DNA of 64,000 bases from Sphingomonas adhaesiva (GTDB taxonomy: Bacteria; Pseudomonadota; Alphaproteobacteria; Sphingomonadales; Sphingomonadaceae), in contig NZ_JAQIJT010000001.1 in assembly GCF_036946125.1 (NCBI RefSeq), forward strand, positions 496,001-560,000, in the 5' to 3' direction. Below are positions 25,391 to 34,184 of this stretch, piece after piece (position 1 is the first letter of the stretch; every line of letters starts with the position of its first letter). Position numbers and translations under genes: made by a program. Under the pieces are notes generated by a model that was given only the letters and a program-made list of their open reading frames with translations, did no database searches and was not told where the DNA came from.

Positions 25391-26647
25391 ATGGACCATT
25401 TCCACTATCGGGACGGCGCCCTGTTCTGCGAGGGCGTGCCGCTGTCGCGCATCGCCGATGAGGTCGGCACCCCCGTCTACGTCTATTCCGCCGCCGCCTT
25501 CCGGCAGCAGGCGCGCGCGTTTCGCGACGGGCTCGCGCCGGTGCCCGACGTCCACCTCGCCTATGCCATCAAGGCCAATCCCAATATCGCCGTGCTGCGC
25601 CTGCTCGCGGCGGAGGGCTATGGCGCGGACGTCGTCTCCGGCGGGGAGATGGCGCGCGCGCTGGCGGCGGGGATGCCCGCGGAGGGGATCGTCTTCTCCG
25701 GCGTCGGCAAGACCGCGGCCGAGCTGGTGCGCGGGCTGGAGGCCGGGATCGGCCAGTTCAACCTGGAGCTGGAGGAGGAGGGCGTCGTCCTCGCCCGCCT
25801 CGCCGCCGAACGCGGGCTGACCGCGAAGGCGGTGCTGCGCGTCAACCCGGACGTGGACGCGGGCACCCATGCCAAGATCTCGACCGGGCGCAAGGAGAAC
25901 AAGTTCGGCGTGCCCATCGATCAGGCGCCCGCAATGTACGCGCGCCTCGCCGCGCTGCCGGGGCTGGCGATGCAGGGCGTCGCGATCCACATCGGCAGCC
26001 AGCTGCTCGACCTCGCGCCGCTGGAGGCCGCCTATGCGCGCGTCAAGCAGCTGGTCGACGAGCTGCGCGCCGCGGGCCACACGATCGCGCGCGTCGATCT
26101 CGGCGGGGGCGTCGGCATCGCCTACAGGGCGGGCGACGTGCCCCCCGACCTCGCCGATTACGGCGCGATGGTCGCGCGCGCGACGCGCGGGTGGGACGTG
26201 CGGCTGATGTTCGAGCCCGGACGCGTGATCTCCGGCGGCGCGGGCGTGCTGCTGACCACGGTCATCTGGGTGAAGCCCGGCGTGACGCACCCTTACGTCA
26301 TCGTCGATGCCGCGATGAACGACCTCGCGCGCCCGTCGCTGTACGATGCGTGGCACGATTTCGCGGCCGTTCGCCCCACCGGCGAGCACTTTACCGCCAA
26401 CATCGCCGGCCCCGTGTGCGAGACCGGCGACACGTTCGCGATGGGTCGCGAGGTGGACCGGGTGGCGAGCGGCGACCTCGCGGTCTTCCACACCGCGGGC
26501 GCCTATGGCGCGACGATGGCGTCGACCTACAACAGCCGCGCGCTGGTGCCGGAGGTGCTGGTCGACGGCGACCGTTTTGCCGTCGTCGCCGATCGTATCG
26601 CAGCCGAAACGATCCTGGCGGCGGAGTGCGTGCCGGAGTGGCTGTGA
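25391..26647 (+). CDS. lysA: LysA, diaminopimelate decarboxylase
   Basis: 418 residues. It makes lysine from meso-diaminopimelate in a PLP-dependent reaction. The PLP lysine is in YAIKANPN near residue 60. GADVVSGGEM, HIGSQLLD, the glycine-rich phosphate loop DLGGGVGIAY, FEPGRVI and the Cys-containing GPVCETGD are all in place. It is 17 bases downstream of lptM on the same strand. Confidence 0.96.
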   Translation: MDHFHYRDGALFCEGVPLSRIADEVGTPVYVYSAAAFRQQARAFRDGLAPVPDVHLAYAIKANPNIAVLRLLAAEGYGADVVSGGEMARALAAGMPAEGIVFSGVGKTAAELVRGLEAGIGQFNLELEEEGVVLARLAAERGLTAKAVLRVNPDVDAGTHAKISTGRKENKFGVPIDQAPAMYARLAALPGLAMQGVAIHIGSQLLDLAPLEAAYARVKQLVDELRAAGHTIARVDLGGGVGIAYRAGDVPPDLADYGAMVARATRGWDVRLMFEPGRVISGGAGVLLTTVIWVKPGVTHPYVIVDAAMNDLARPSLYDAWHDFAAVRPTGEHFTANIAGPVCETGDTFAMGREVDRVASGDLAVFHTAGAYGATMASTYNSRALVPEVLVDGDRFAVVADRIAAETILAAECVPEWL

Positions 26648-26699
26648 CGCTGCGCCCCCGTTCTGCGCCAACATCGCCAACATTGGGCCTGTCCGGCGC

Positions 26700-27467
26700 A
26701 TGACGCTCCACAGCCTCCCCCTGTTCGTGCGGCTCCACGGCCGCCCCGTGATCCTGGTGGGGGAGGAGGAAGCCGCCGCGCCCAAGCGGCGGCTGCTGGA
26801 GCGCGCCGGCGCGATCGTGGTGGGGGAGGACGACCCCCATGCCCGGCTCGCCATCGTCGCCGATGACGCGGCGGCGGTGGCGCGGCTGAAGGCGCGCGGC
26901 GTGCTGGTCAACGCGGTCGACCGGCCCGATCTGTGCGACTTCACGCTCCCCGCGATCGTCGACCGCGCCCCCGTCATCATCGCGGTCGGCACCGGCGGCG
27001 TCTCCGCCGGGCTCGCGGCGGCGCTGCGCCAGCGGCTGGAGGCGCTGCTCCCCGCCTCGCTCGGCCGCCTCGCCGAGGCCCTCCACGCCGCCCGCACCGC
27101 GCTGCGGGCGCACTATCCCGATGGCGGCGAGCGACGGCGCGCGATCGGCGCTGCGCTGGCCGCTGGCGGGGCGCTCGACCCGCTGGAGGATCATGACGGC
27201 GCGGACGTGATCGCGGCCATCGCCGCCGGCGGCGCGGCGACGGGGCTCGAACGCCTCGTCCTCGCCTCCGCCGATCCCGACGACCTCACGCTGCGCCAGG
27301 CGCGCCTGCTCGCCGCCGCCGACCGCGTGACCCACCGCGCCGATGTTCCGCCCGCGATCCTGAACCGCGCCCGCGCCGATGCGTTGCGCCAGCTTACCGC
27401 GGCGGCGCCGGGCGACGACCACCCCGGCCTGACGGTGGACGTGTCGATGCGGGGGGATGGGGCATGA
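26700..27467 (+). CDS. siroheme synthase-like protein (CysG N-terminal type)
   Basis: 255 residues. It matches precorrin-2 dehydrogenase/sirohydrochlorin ferrochelatase: an N-terminal Rossmann-like part (PLFVRLHGRPVILVG), VLVNAVDRPDLCDFTLPAIVDR, and the central GTGGVSAGLAAALRQRLEALLP. The usual glycine-rich NAD loop GGGxVA reads GEEEAA, which may weaken cofactor binding. There is no uroporphyrinogen methylase domain; residues 190-255 do not resemble it. The stop overlaps the zntB-like start (ATGA). Confidence 0.72.
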   Translation: MTLHSLPLFVRLHGRPVILVGEEEAAAPKRRLLERAGAIVVGEDDPHARLAIVADDAAAVARLKARGVLVNAVDRPDLCDFTLPAIVDRAPVIIAVGTGGVSAGLAAALRQRLEALLPASLGRLAEALHAARTALRAHYPDGGERRRAIGAALAAGGALDPLEDHDGADVIAAIAAGGAATGLERLVLASADPDDLTLRQARLLAAADRVTHRADVPPAILNRARADALRQLTAAAPGDDHPGLTVDVSMRGDGA

Positions 27468-28420
27468 GCGGTTTTGCCTGGCGGATCGATGCGGACGGCG
27501 CCGCGCACGAGGTGGCGGTCAGGGGCGCGCTCGAATGCGGCGCGCCGTTCGTCTGGGTGCACCTGAACACCAATGCCGACCATGCGCAGGCGTGGCTGCG
27601 CGACGAGGCGAAGCTCGCCCCCTATACCGTCGACGCGCTGACCGCCGCGGAATCGCGTCCGCGCTGCGAGAAGATGGCGGACGGCGCCTTCCTCAACATG
27701 CGCGGCCGGACCGAGGAGGAACTGGACCCGTCCGACGTCCTCGCCTCGATCCGCCTGTGGGCGGCCAAGGGGCGCGTCGTGTCGGTCACGCGCAAGCATC
27801 TGATCGCGACCGATACGGTGGTCGAGCAGATGCGCCGCGGCGAGGTGCGCGATCCGGGCGACCTCATCAGCAGCTTCGCGACCGCCATCACCGAGGATCT
27901 CGACCCGGTCGTCGCGCAGCTGGGCGACTGGCTCGACGATTGCGAACAGGGGCTGCGCGCGGATCGCATCTTCGAGTTGCGCCGCGGGGTCACGCGCGTC
28001 CGCTCGGAGGCGATCAGCTACCGCCGGTTCCTCAGCCCCCAGCGCGTCGCGCTGGAGCGGCTGGCGGCGCTGCCGGGCGACTGGCTGGCGGACGACGACC
28101 GCGCCCACCTCGCCGCCGCCGCCGACCGTGCCGCGCGCATGGCCGAGGAGGTGGAGGCGATCCGCGAACGCTCCGCACTGATGCACGAGGCGCTGACCGA
28201 CCTGCGCGCGGAACAGCTCGACCAGCGCAGCCTGATGATCGCGGTCGCGGCGATGGTGTTCCTGCCGCTGACCTTCATCACCGGATTGTACGGGATGAAC
28301 GTGAAGGGGCTGCCCTATGCCGAGGAGCCCTGGGCGTTCGACGCCATCATGGGCGCCTGCGCCGCGATCGCGGCGGGGATCGTGATCTACTTCCTGCGGA
28401 AACACTGGTTCCGGGGGTAG
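27464..28420 (+). CDS. ZntB/CorA-family divalent metal ion transporter
   Basis: 318 residues. A large cytoplasmic N-terminal domain (WVHLNTNADHAQAWL, ESRPRCEKMADGAFLNMRG) leads to a long helix and two C-terminal membrane segments. The first ends in the selectivity signature YGMNVKGLPY; the second is AIMGACAAIAAGIVIYFL. The GMN motif defines the family, and the ExPR/R pattern fits ZntB better than CorA. Metal specificity (Zn, Mg) is unproven. Confidence 0.85.
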   Translation: MSGFAWRIDADGAAHEVAVRGALECGAPFVWVHLNTNADHAQAWLRDEAKLAPYTVDALTAAESRPRCEKMADGAFLNMRGRTEEELDPSDVLASIRLWAAKGRVVSVTRKHLIATDTVVEQMRRGEVRDPGDLISSFATAITEDLDPVVAQLGDWLDDCEQGLRADRIFELRRGVTRVRSEAISYRRFLSPQRVALERLAALPGDWLADDDRAHLAAAADRAARMAEEVEAIRERSALMHEALTDLRAEQLDQRSLMIAVAAMVFLPLTFITGLYGMNVKGLPYAEEPWAFDAIMGACAAIAAGIVIYFLRKHWFRG

Positions 28421-28466
28421 GAGGCGCAAACCCGTTACCCGGATCACGTCCGGGGTGACGCCCGTC

Positions 28467-28865
28467 CTACGCCGCGCGCGCCTGCTTCCATGCGCCCGCG
28501 ATCTCGTCCAGCTCCGCCGCCACGTTGCGCAGCGGCTGGCCATCGGTGCCCAGGCTCGCCTCGATCACCTGCTTGCGGCAGCCCGCGTAGAAGCGAGCGA
28601 GCACGCGCGACACCTCGCCGCCCTTGTCGAAGTCCAGGTTCGCCTCCAGCGCGAAGAGGATCGCGGTGGCGCGCGTCACGCGTTCGCTGCGGGTGGCGAA
28701 CTGGCGGTGGTCGGTGGCCCAGGCGGCGACGCGCAGCGCCTGCGTCAGCTCCTCGTACAGCAGCTGGACCAGCGCCGGGCCATCGGCGGCCGCGGTACGG
28801 CCGGCGAGGTCGATCTCGCGATAGGTGCGCGCCGGGTCGCGCAGCAGGGCGGAAGCGTAAGCCAT
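28467..28865 (-). CDS. fliS: FliS, flagellin export chaperone
   Basis: 132 residues from MAYASALLRDP. It is all helical, with the conserved LLYEELTQAL, LDFDKGGEVSRVLARFY and the C-terminal LDEIAGAW pattern of FliS. It binds flagellin C-termini in the cytoplasm and prevents premature polymerisation. It follows fliD by 16 bases, so both are likely read from the sigma-28-type promoter upstream of fliD. Confidence 0.9.
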   Translation of the reverse strand: MAYASALLRDPARTYREIDLAGRTAAADGPALVQLLYEELTQALRVAAWATDHRQFATRSERVTRATAILFALEANLDFDKGGEVSRVLARFYAGCRKQVIEASLGTDGQPLRNVAAELDEIAGAWKQARAA

Positions 28866-28881
28866 CTCTTCTATCCCCAGC

Positions 28882-30429
28882 TCAGCTCTGCTTCGTCCAC
28901 ATGTCGATCTTCTGCTGCATGAACGACTGCGTCGCCTTGTAGGCGGACACGCGCGCATTCATGCTCGCGAACTGCTGCGTCAGCCGCGTCGTCGCGCGAT
29001 CCGACTGGTCCTTGATCGAATCCTGCTTCTTGGTCAGGTCGCTTTGCGCCTGGCGATAGCGGGTCGTCGACGCACCCAGACCGTAGACGGTGCTGGCGCT
29101 GGCGTTCTTGATCGAGGCCATCGCCTGATACAGCCCGGTGTTGCCGACCGGGCTGTAGGCGAACATCTGTTCGACCGCGTCGGGCGCGTTCTTCAGCGCG
29201 GCGGTCAGCGCGCCCTCGTCCACCTCCAGCATGCCGGTCTTGGCGACGGTGCGCACCCCGATCGCGGACAGCGAGGCGGCGGTGCCGGCGGCGGCGTTGG
29301 GCAGCAGCACCTTGCTGGTCAGCGACTGGAGCGAGCGCAGCAGCGTCTTGGCCGCCGGGTCGGCGCGCAGCTCGCCGTTGATCGGGTCGGTCTCTTCCTT
29401 CACGACCGCGAGCACCTGGTTGTAGGTCTCGACGAAATCCTTCACCGCGCTGGTCAGCGCGGTGGTCGGGCGCGCGGACGAGATCGTCGTCGTGCCCGGC
29501 GCGGTCAGCGACAGCTTCACGCCGGGAACCAGGTCGGACACCTCGTTGGTGGCGCGCTCGACGGTGGCGCCGTCGATCGTCAGCGACGCGTTGGCCGCAC
29601 CGCTCGCGACGGTGGAGGGGAGGGGAGACGTTTCGCCACTGGTTCGCGGGCGGACGTCGAACTTGCCGAGGTCGCTGGCCGGGTCGCCGGCGCTCAGCGA
29701 GAACGCCTGCTCCTCGCCCAATTGCCCGCGCATCGCCAGATACGCACCGCCATCGGCGTCGGTGACGACGGTCGCCGTGACGCCGGCCTTCTGCGCATTG
29801 ATCGCCGCCGCGATGCCCGCCAGCGTGTTGTTCGACGAATCGATCGTGATCGCGAACGCCTTGTCGCTGTTGTCGGCATTCTTGCCGGGGGTGAAGGCGG
29901 TCATCTCGCCGTTGGCATAGGTCGCGCTGCCCAGCTTCAGCGTCAGCGTGCCCGTGCCGAACGTGGTGGTGGCGGGCGTCGCGACCTTCGCGCTGGTCGT
30001 CGTCTGCGCGGTGGCGAGCGAATTGACCTTGATCGTGGTGTTCAGCGCCCCGACGGTCTGCCCCTGGATCGGGGCGGCGGTGACCGCGGCGTTGTTGGAG
30101 CTGACCGGCTGCGTGCCGAGCGTCCCGCCCTTGACCAGATTCTCCAGCGCCTTGGTGAAGTCGTCGATCGTGCCCTTCAGCTTGGACGCACCCGAAATCT
30201 GCGCGGTCAGCGTGTCGTAGCGCGCGGTCAGCTGCGCCCGGCGGGTCGCGAACTGCGCCTCGACCAGCTTCGACACGACCGAGGCGCTGTCGACGCCCGA
30301 ACCGGCGTCGAGCGAGTCCATCAGCGACTTCGCCGCCTCGCTCGCCACCTGCGCGGCGGTCTTGGTCGTCGACGGGGTCGGCGTCGCGGTGCTCGTGGTC
30401 GAGCCGGAGGTGCTGCTGACTGTCGCCAT
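28882..30429 (-). CDS. fliD: FliD, flagellar filament cap protein
   Basis: 515 residues. An N-terminal low-complexity Ser/Thr/Pro stretch (about 25 residues) precedes the FliD_N domain (LDAGSGVDSASVVSKLVEAQF). The FliD_C domain runs from about residue 270 (LTIDGATVERATNEVSDLVPGVKLSL) to the end. The last 60 residues form the helical D0 region (YRQAQSDLTKKQDSIKDQSD, MNARVSAYKATQSFMQQKIDMW). It caps the growing filament and folds flagellin. Confidence 0.94.
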   Translation of the reverse strand: MATVSSTSGSTTSTATPTPSTTKTAAQVASEAAKSLMDSLDAGSGVDSASVVSKLVEAQFATRRAQLTARYDTLTAQISGASKLKGTIDDFTKALENLVKGGTLGTQPVSSNNAAVTAAPIQGQTVGALNTTIKVNSLATAQTTTSAKVATPATTTFGTGTLTLKLGSATYANGEMTAFTPGKNADNSDKAFAITIDSSNNTLAGIAAAINAQKAGVTATVVTDADGGAYLAMRGQLGEEQAFSLSAGDPASDLGKFDVRPRTSGETSPLPSTVASGAANASLTIDGATVERATNEVSDLVPGVKLSLTAPGTTTISSARPTTALTSAVKDFVETYNQVLAVVKEETDPINGELRADPAAKTLLRSLQSLTSKVLLPNAAAGTAASLSAIGVRTVAKTGMLEVDEGALTAALKNAPDAVEQMFAYSPVGNTGLYQAMASIKNASASTVYGLGASTTRYRQAQSDLTKKQDSIKDQSDRATTRLTQQFASMNARVSAYKATQSFMQQKIDMWTKQS

Positions 30430-30440
30430 GATGCTCTTTC

Positions 30441-30466
30441 AAACGACCGCCGGACGGCGATCTTTA
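30441..30466 (-). promoter_or_regulatory. sigma-28-like promoter of fliD-fliS
   Basis: Read on the minus strand: TAAA (30466-30463), 14 bases, then GGTCGTTT (30448-30441), 12 bases before the fliD ATG. It matches the flagellin boxes at 45883, 47011 and 48037. The TAAA element overlaps the flhB stop codon. Confidence 0.6.
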
Positions 30467-31591
30467 CCCCTGTTTTGCGCCATGCTCGTCGAAACGGGCG
30501 GTCGGCGGCACCTCGATGGCGGGCTGCACGCCCCCCGCCGCGGCGTTCAGGCCGAAAACGAACGCCAGCACGGTCGCGATCGCCATGTACAGGTCGTCGC
30601 GGACCTCCTGCCCCTCGCGGCTGGTGTAATAGACGGCGCGCGCCAGCGCCGGATATTCCAGCACCGGCAGCCCCTGTTCCGCCGCCAGTTCGCGGATGGC
30701 GAGCGCGGTCGCGCCGCGCCCCTTGGCGACCACCACCGGCACCTGGTCGTTGCCGCGATCGTAGCGCAGCGCGACCGCGAAGTGCGTCGGATTGGTCAGC
30801 ACGACATGCGCCTCGGCCAGCGCCTTGCGCATGCCCCCGTTCAGCATCGCGCGCTGCTTCGCGCGCAGATGCCCCTTCATCTCCGGATTGCCTTCGCTCT
30901 CCTTGTGCTCATCCTTGATCTCCTGCTTGGTCATGCGCAGCTTGCGCAGCAGCTGGAAGATCTGCGTCGGCACGTCGAGCATCGCGATGCCCATCAGCCC
31001 GGCCGCCATCGCCAGCATCACGCCCGTCAGCGTCGAGCCGAGCGAGGCGAGCGCCACCGGCAGGTTGGACGAGGCCAGCCCGAAGCTGAAATGCGCGGTC
31101 TTCCACATCATCCACGCGCCGATCGCGCCCAGCAGCACGACCTTGAGCAGCGACTTCGCCAGCTCGATCCAGCCCGACAGGCCGAAGATGCGCTTCAGCC
31201 CGGAGGCCGGGTTGATCCGCGCCGCCTTGGGCGCCATCAGCGAGGCGTTGAAGGTCAGGCTCCCCAGGCCCGCCTGGCTCGCGACCGCCGCGCCGATGGT
31301 GATCGCGAACAGCGTCGCCACCGGCGGCGCCAGCTTCCACCCCGCCTGGATCAGCGGGCGCCACGGCTGGAAATCCTCCACGTCGGCGCGTCCGAAGGTG
31401 AAGCTGGCCGCCATCACCTCGCGGCAGGCCGCGACGAGCGCGGGGCCGAAGAAGATCATCCAGGCGGTGCCGGCGAGCACGACGAGCGCGGTCGCGAACT
31501 CGCGGCTCTTGAGGATGTCGCCCTTTTCGCGCGCGTCTGTCTTGCGCTTCTGGGTTGGGGCTTCTGTCTTGTCGCCCATGTCCTCTGCCAT
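30464..31591 (-). CDS. flhB: FlhB, flagellar type III export switch protein
   Basis: 375 residues. Four membrane segments lie in the first 210 residues, then the cytoplasmic domain starting at QEIKDEHKESEGNPEMKG. The autocleavage motif N267-P268-T269-H270 is intact. Cleavage there switches export from rod/hook to filament substrates. It is 13 bases downstream of fliR; its stop codon is used by the fliD promoter. Confidence 0.95.
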   Translation of the reverse strand: MAEDMGDKTEAPTQKRKTDAREKGDILKSREFATALVVLAGTAWMIFFGPALVAACREVMAASFTFGRADVEDFQPWRPLIQAGWKLAPPVATLFAITIGAAVASQAGLGSLTFNASLMAPKAARINPASGLKRIFGLSGWIELAKSLLKVVLLGAIGAWMMWKTAHFSFGLASSNLPVALASLGSTLTGVMLAMAAGLMGIAMLDVPTQIFQLLRKLRMTKQEIKDEHKESEGNPEMKGHLRAKQRAMLNGGMRKALAEAHVVLTNPTHFAVALRYDRGNDQVPVVVAKGRGATALAIRELAAEQGLPVLEYPALARAVYYTSREGQEVRDDLYMAIATVLAFVFGLNAAAGGVQPAIEVPPTARFDEHGAKQG

Positions 31592-31603
31592 CAGCCCAGC
31601 CCC

Positions 31604-32377
31604 TTAACCCAGCACCAGGCTTTGCGCGGCGGCGAGGCCTTCACGCACGATGACCTGCATGTAGTCGCCCATCGCCGGGAACGCGATCGCGAGGCTGATG
31701 ACCCCGACCGCCAGGCTGGCGGGCAGGCCCACCGCAAACAGGTTCAGCGCCGGCGCCGAGCGCGACAGCATGCCGACGACCAGGTTCAGGCACAACAGCA
31801 GGAACCCGACCGGCAGCGCCAGCAGCAGCCCGGCGGCAAAGGCATAGCCCCCGAACAGCGCGATGTCGCGCAGCTGCCCCGCGGTCAGCCAGGAGGCGCC
31901 CGGCGGCAGCGCGACATAGCTCTTCACCACCATGTCGACGAGCACGAGGTGCCCGTCGAGCGAGAGGAAGAGGAGGGTGAGCAGGATCGACAGGAACTGA
32001 CCGATCGCGGGGCTGGAGCGGCCGGAATTGGGATCGATCATGTTGGCGAAGCCGATCCCCATCGACCCGCCGATGATCTCGCCCGCGATCAGCGGCGCGG
32101 CGAACGCGATCTGGAGGATGAAGCCGATCGCCAGCCCGACCAGCGCCTCCGCGGCGACCGCGACGAAGGTGGCGAGCGCGAAGATCGTCGGCGGCACCGC
32201 GACCGGCGTGGTGCCCAATACCAGCACGCCCACCGCCCCCGACAGCGCGACGCGCACCGGCAGCGGGACCGAGACGTTGCCGAACACCGGCGCCGCGATC
32301 AGCGCGGCACCGACGCGCACCATCACGAACAGCAGCGCCCACAATTGGGGTTCGATGGAGAGGCCGAAGCCTAGCAT
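31604..32377 (-). CDS. fliR: FliR, flagellar export apparatus membrane protein
   Basis: 257 residues from MLGFGLSIEPQ; an in-frame ATG at 32413 would add 12 residues, and neither has a good ribosome binding site. Six hydrophobic segments, with the family motifs MVRVGAALIAAPVFG, IGFILQIAFAAPLIAGEIIG and LNLFAVGLPASLAVG. It forms the export gate with FliP and FliQ. A large structured repeat separates it from fliQ. Confidence 0.92.
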   Translation of the reverse strand: MLGFGLSIEPQLWALLFVMVRVGAALIAAPVFGNVSVPLPVRVALSGAVGVLVLGTTPVAVPPTIFALATFVAVAAEALVGLAIGFILQIAFAAPLIAGEIIGGSMGIGFANMIDPNSGRSSPAIGQFLSILLTLLFLSLDGHLVLVDMVVKSYVALPPGASWLTAGQLRDIALFGGYAFAAGLLLALPVGFLLLCLNLVVGMLSRSAPALNLFAVGLPASLAVGVISLAIAFPAMGDYMQVIVREGLAAAQSLVLG

Positions 32378-32414
32378 GGCGCAGACCGCGAGAGCGCGCA
32401 CGCTGCGCGCCACG

Positions 32415-32560
32415 CGGGCAAGCCCGGCCGGCGGGCGCGAGGCGCCCGACCGACGACGCGGCCTTGCCGCGGCGCGACACCCGCAGCATTTCCTCCGCGC
32501 CGCGGCGAAGCCGCGCCGTCGGTCCCCGGCGATGCCGGGGCCGGCCGGGCTTGCGCAAGG
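32415..32560. repeat. long imperfect inverted repeat between fliQ and fliR
   Basis: Two roughly 60-base arms face each other around a centre near 32477-32494. Outer match: GCAAGCCCGGCCGGC (32418) with the complement of GCCGGCCGGGCTTGC (32539). Inner match: ACCGACGACGCGGCCTTGCC (32449) against the complement of the segment near 32500-32523. Each arm also forms its own hairpin: GGGCGCgagGCGCCC on the left, CCCCGGCgatGCCGGGG on the right. It fills most of the 180-base gap; no ORF. Confidence 0.75.
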
Positions 32561-32591
32561 CGCGCGGGCGTTGCCGCGCGTGCGCTGCGCC

Positions 32592-32873
32592 TCACCGCAC
32601 CAAATCCGGGATGCGGCTGAAGATCTCGTTGGTGAAGTCGCTCAGCAACCCCAGGATCATCGCGCCGAACACCATGATCGACACCGCCACCACCACCAGC
32701 TTCGGCACGAAGCTGAGCGTCTGTTCGTTGATCGAGGTGGCGGCCTGCACCATCCCAAGGATCAGCCCGGACAGCAGCGCCGGGATCAGGATCGGCGCGG
32801 AGACCAGCGCCAGCACCCACATGGTCTGGTTGGCCACCGTCAGGAAGTAATCGGCATCGACAAGCGGTTGCAT
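32592..32873 (-). CDS. fliQ: FliQ, flagellar export apparatus membrane protein
   Basis: 93 residues, the normal length, with two long membrane helices (MWVLALVSAPILIPALLSGLILG and VVVAVSIMVFGAMILGLLSDF). It is part of the FliPQR export gate at the centre of the MS ring. It is unusual in being flanked on both sides by palindromic repeats, so it is not tightly coupled to fliP or fliR. Confidence 0.94.
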   Translation of the reverse strand: MQPLVDADYFLTVANQTMWVLALVSAPILIPALLSGLILGMVQAATSINEQTLSFVPKLVVVAVSIMVFGAMILGLLSDFTNEIFSRIPDLVR

Positions 32874-32902
32874 CGATCAGTCTCTCGTATCACCGCCGGG
32901 CC

Positions 32903-32979
32903 CGTCATTGCGAGCGTAGCGAAGCAATCCAGCGCGGCGCGCGAAACACTGGATGGCTTCGCTACGCTCGCAACGATGG
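32903..32979. repeat. REP-like inverted repeat (CGTCATTGCGAGCG type), copy 2
   Basis: The left arm CGTCATTGCGAGCGTAGCGA (from 32903) and the right arm TTCGCTACGCTCGCAACGAT pair around a short GC-rich centre. It is a diverged copy of the repeat after prfC at 22482. It ends 6 bases before the fliP stop codon, so it forms the fliP-fliQ spacer. Confidence 0.8.
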
Positions 32980-32984
32980 GGCAT

Positions 32985-33890
32985 CTATGTCGCGAACGAA
33001 TTGGCCAGGCTGCCCATCGTCAGCGCCCAGCCATCGACCAGCACGAACAGCAGCAGCTTGAACGGCAGCGAGATGATCGTCGGGCTCAGCATCGCCATGC
33101 CCAGCGCCATCAGCACCGTCGCCACCACCAGGTCGATGACGATGAACGGCAGGAAGATGAGAAATCCGATCTGGAATGCGGTCTTCAGCTCCGAGGTCAC
33201 GAACGCGGGCAGCAGCACCGAATAGGGGATGTCGCGCGGGGACGCGTACGGCCCCGACTTCGCCATCGCCGCGAACATCGTGATGTCCTTCACCCGGGTC
33301 TGCTTCTCCATGAAGGCATGGAGCGGCAGCGCGGCGGTGGAGATCAGCTGGGTGCCGCCGATGCGGCCCTGCGAATAGGGCTGGATCGCGGTCGTGTTGA
33401 TCTGGTTGATCGCGGGCGCCATCACGAAGAAGCTGAGGAACAGCGACAGCCCGATCAGCACTTGGTTGGGCGGCGTCTGCTGCAGCCCCATCGCCTGGCG
33501 CAGGATCGACAGCACGATGATGATCCGCGTGAAGCTGGTCATCATCAGCACGATCCCGGGCAGGATCGTGAGCAGGCCCATGATGATGAGGACCTGGAGC
33601 GACAGCGACAGCGATCCCTGGCCGCCCTGGCCCCCGGCGTCGCCGTTGGACAGCTGCCCCAGCGCGCGGTCGATCGCGTCGCCGACGCCCGGCGCGGGCG
33701 CGGCCGGCGCGCCCGGCGGCGGGGCGACCTGCGCGACGGCGGGCAGCGCGACCATCAGCGCGACCGCGATCGCCGCGACGGCCAGCAGCACGCGCCACCA
33801 GCCGCCGCGCGGCGTCGTGCGCCCGCGCGCGGCGATCAGCGACGGGCCGCGCCCGGTCCGGGTGACCGAAAGGCTGGCGGGCAGGGTCAC
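32985..33890 (-). CDS. fliP: FliP, flagellar export apparatus membrane protein
   Basis: 301 residues. A long basic N-terminal extension precedes the hydrophobic signal-like segment (LLAVAAIAVALMVALPAVAQ). A Pro/Ala/Gly-rich linker and then the FliP core follow: LQVLIIMGLLTILPGIVLMMTSFTRIIIVLSILRQAMG, SLFLSFFVMAPAINQI, FLIFLPFIVIDLVVATVLMALGM. It forms the core of the export gate. The start overlaps the fliO stop (ATGA). Confidence 0.95.
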   Translation of the reverse strand: MTLPASLSVTRTGRGPSLIAARGRTTPRGGWWRVLLAVAAIAVALMVALPAVAQVAPPPGAPAAPAPGVGDAIDRALGQLSNGDAGGQGGQGSLSLSLQVLIIMGLLTILPGIVLMMTSFTRIIIVLSILRQAMGLQQTPPNQVLIGLSLFLSFFVMAPAINQINTTAIQPYSQGRIGGTQLISTAALPLHAFMEKQTRVKDITMFAAMAKSGPYASPRDIPYSVLLPAFVTSELKTAFQIGFLIFLPFIVIDLVVATVLMALGMAMLSPTIISLPFKLLLFVLVDGWALTMGSLANSFAT

Positions 33891-34165
33891 GCGTCGACCC
33901 CGGTCGGCACGCGCGTATCCGATTTCTCGATCAGGTTGACGCCCCCACGCCCGACCGAGACCAGCAGGCGCTTGCCCTCGAAATCCAGGACCGCGAGGCG
34001 CAGGCCGGGGGAGATCATCATCGTCTCACGCACCGCGATCAGCCGCGTCGACGGCTTGCCCGGCATCCGCGCCTCCAGCTTGCGCCACAGGTACAGGCAG
34101 CCGATCATCAGGCCGCAGACCAGCGGCAGCAGCACCACCAGCTTCAGGATATAGGTCCACATCAT
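33887..34165 (-). CDS. fliO: FliO, assembly factor for the export gate
   Basis: 92 residues from a double ATG at 34165. One membrane helix (YILKLVVLLPLVCGLMIGCLYLW) is followed by a small basic cytoplasmic domain (IAVRETMMISPGLRLAVLDFEGKRLLVSVG), the FliO pattern. It helps FliP oligomerise. It lies between fliN and fliP in the standard order. Confidence 0.88.
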   Translation of the reverse strand: MMWTYILKLVVLLPLVCGLMIGCLYLWRKLEARMPGKPSTRLIAVRETMMISPGLRLAVLDFEGKRLLVSVGRGGVNLIEKSDTRVPTGVDA

Positions 34166-34184
34166 TGCGCAGGATCTCCGAGAC

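Noticed and set aside
22482..32979. Palindromic repeats as attachment sites or ends of an insertion sequence
   Set aside because: No transposase or integrase gene lies between or near them, and genes between copies are ordinary housekeeping and flagellar genes.
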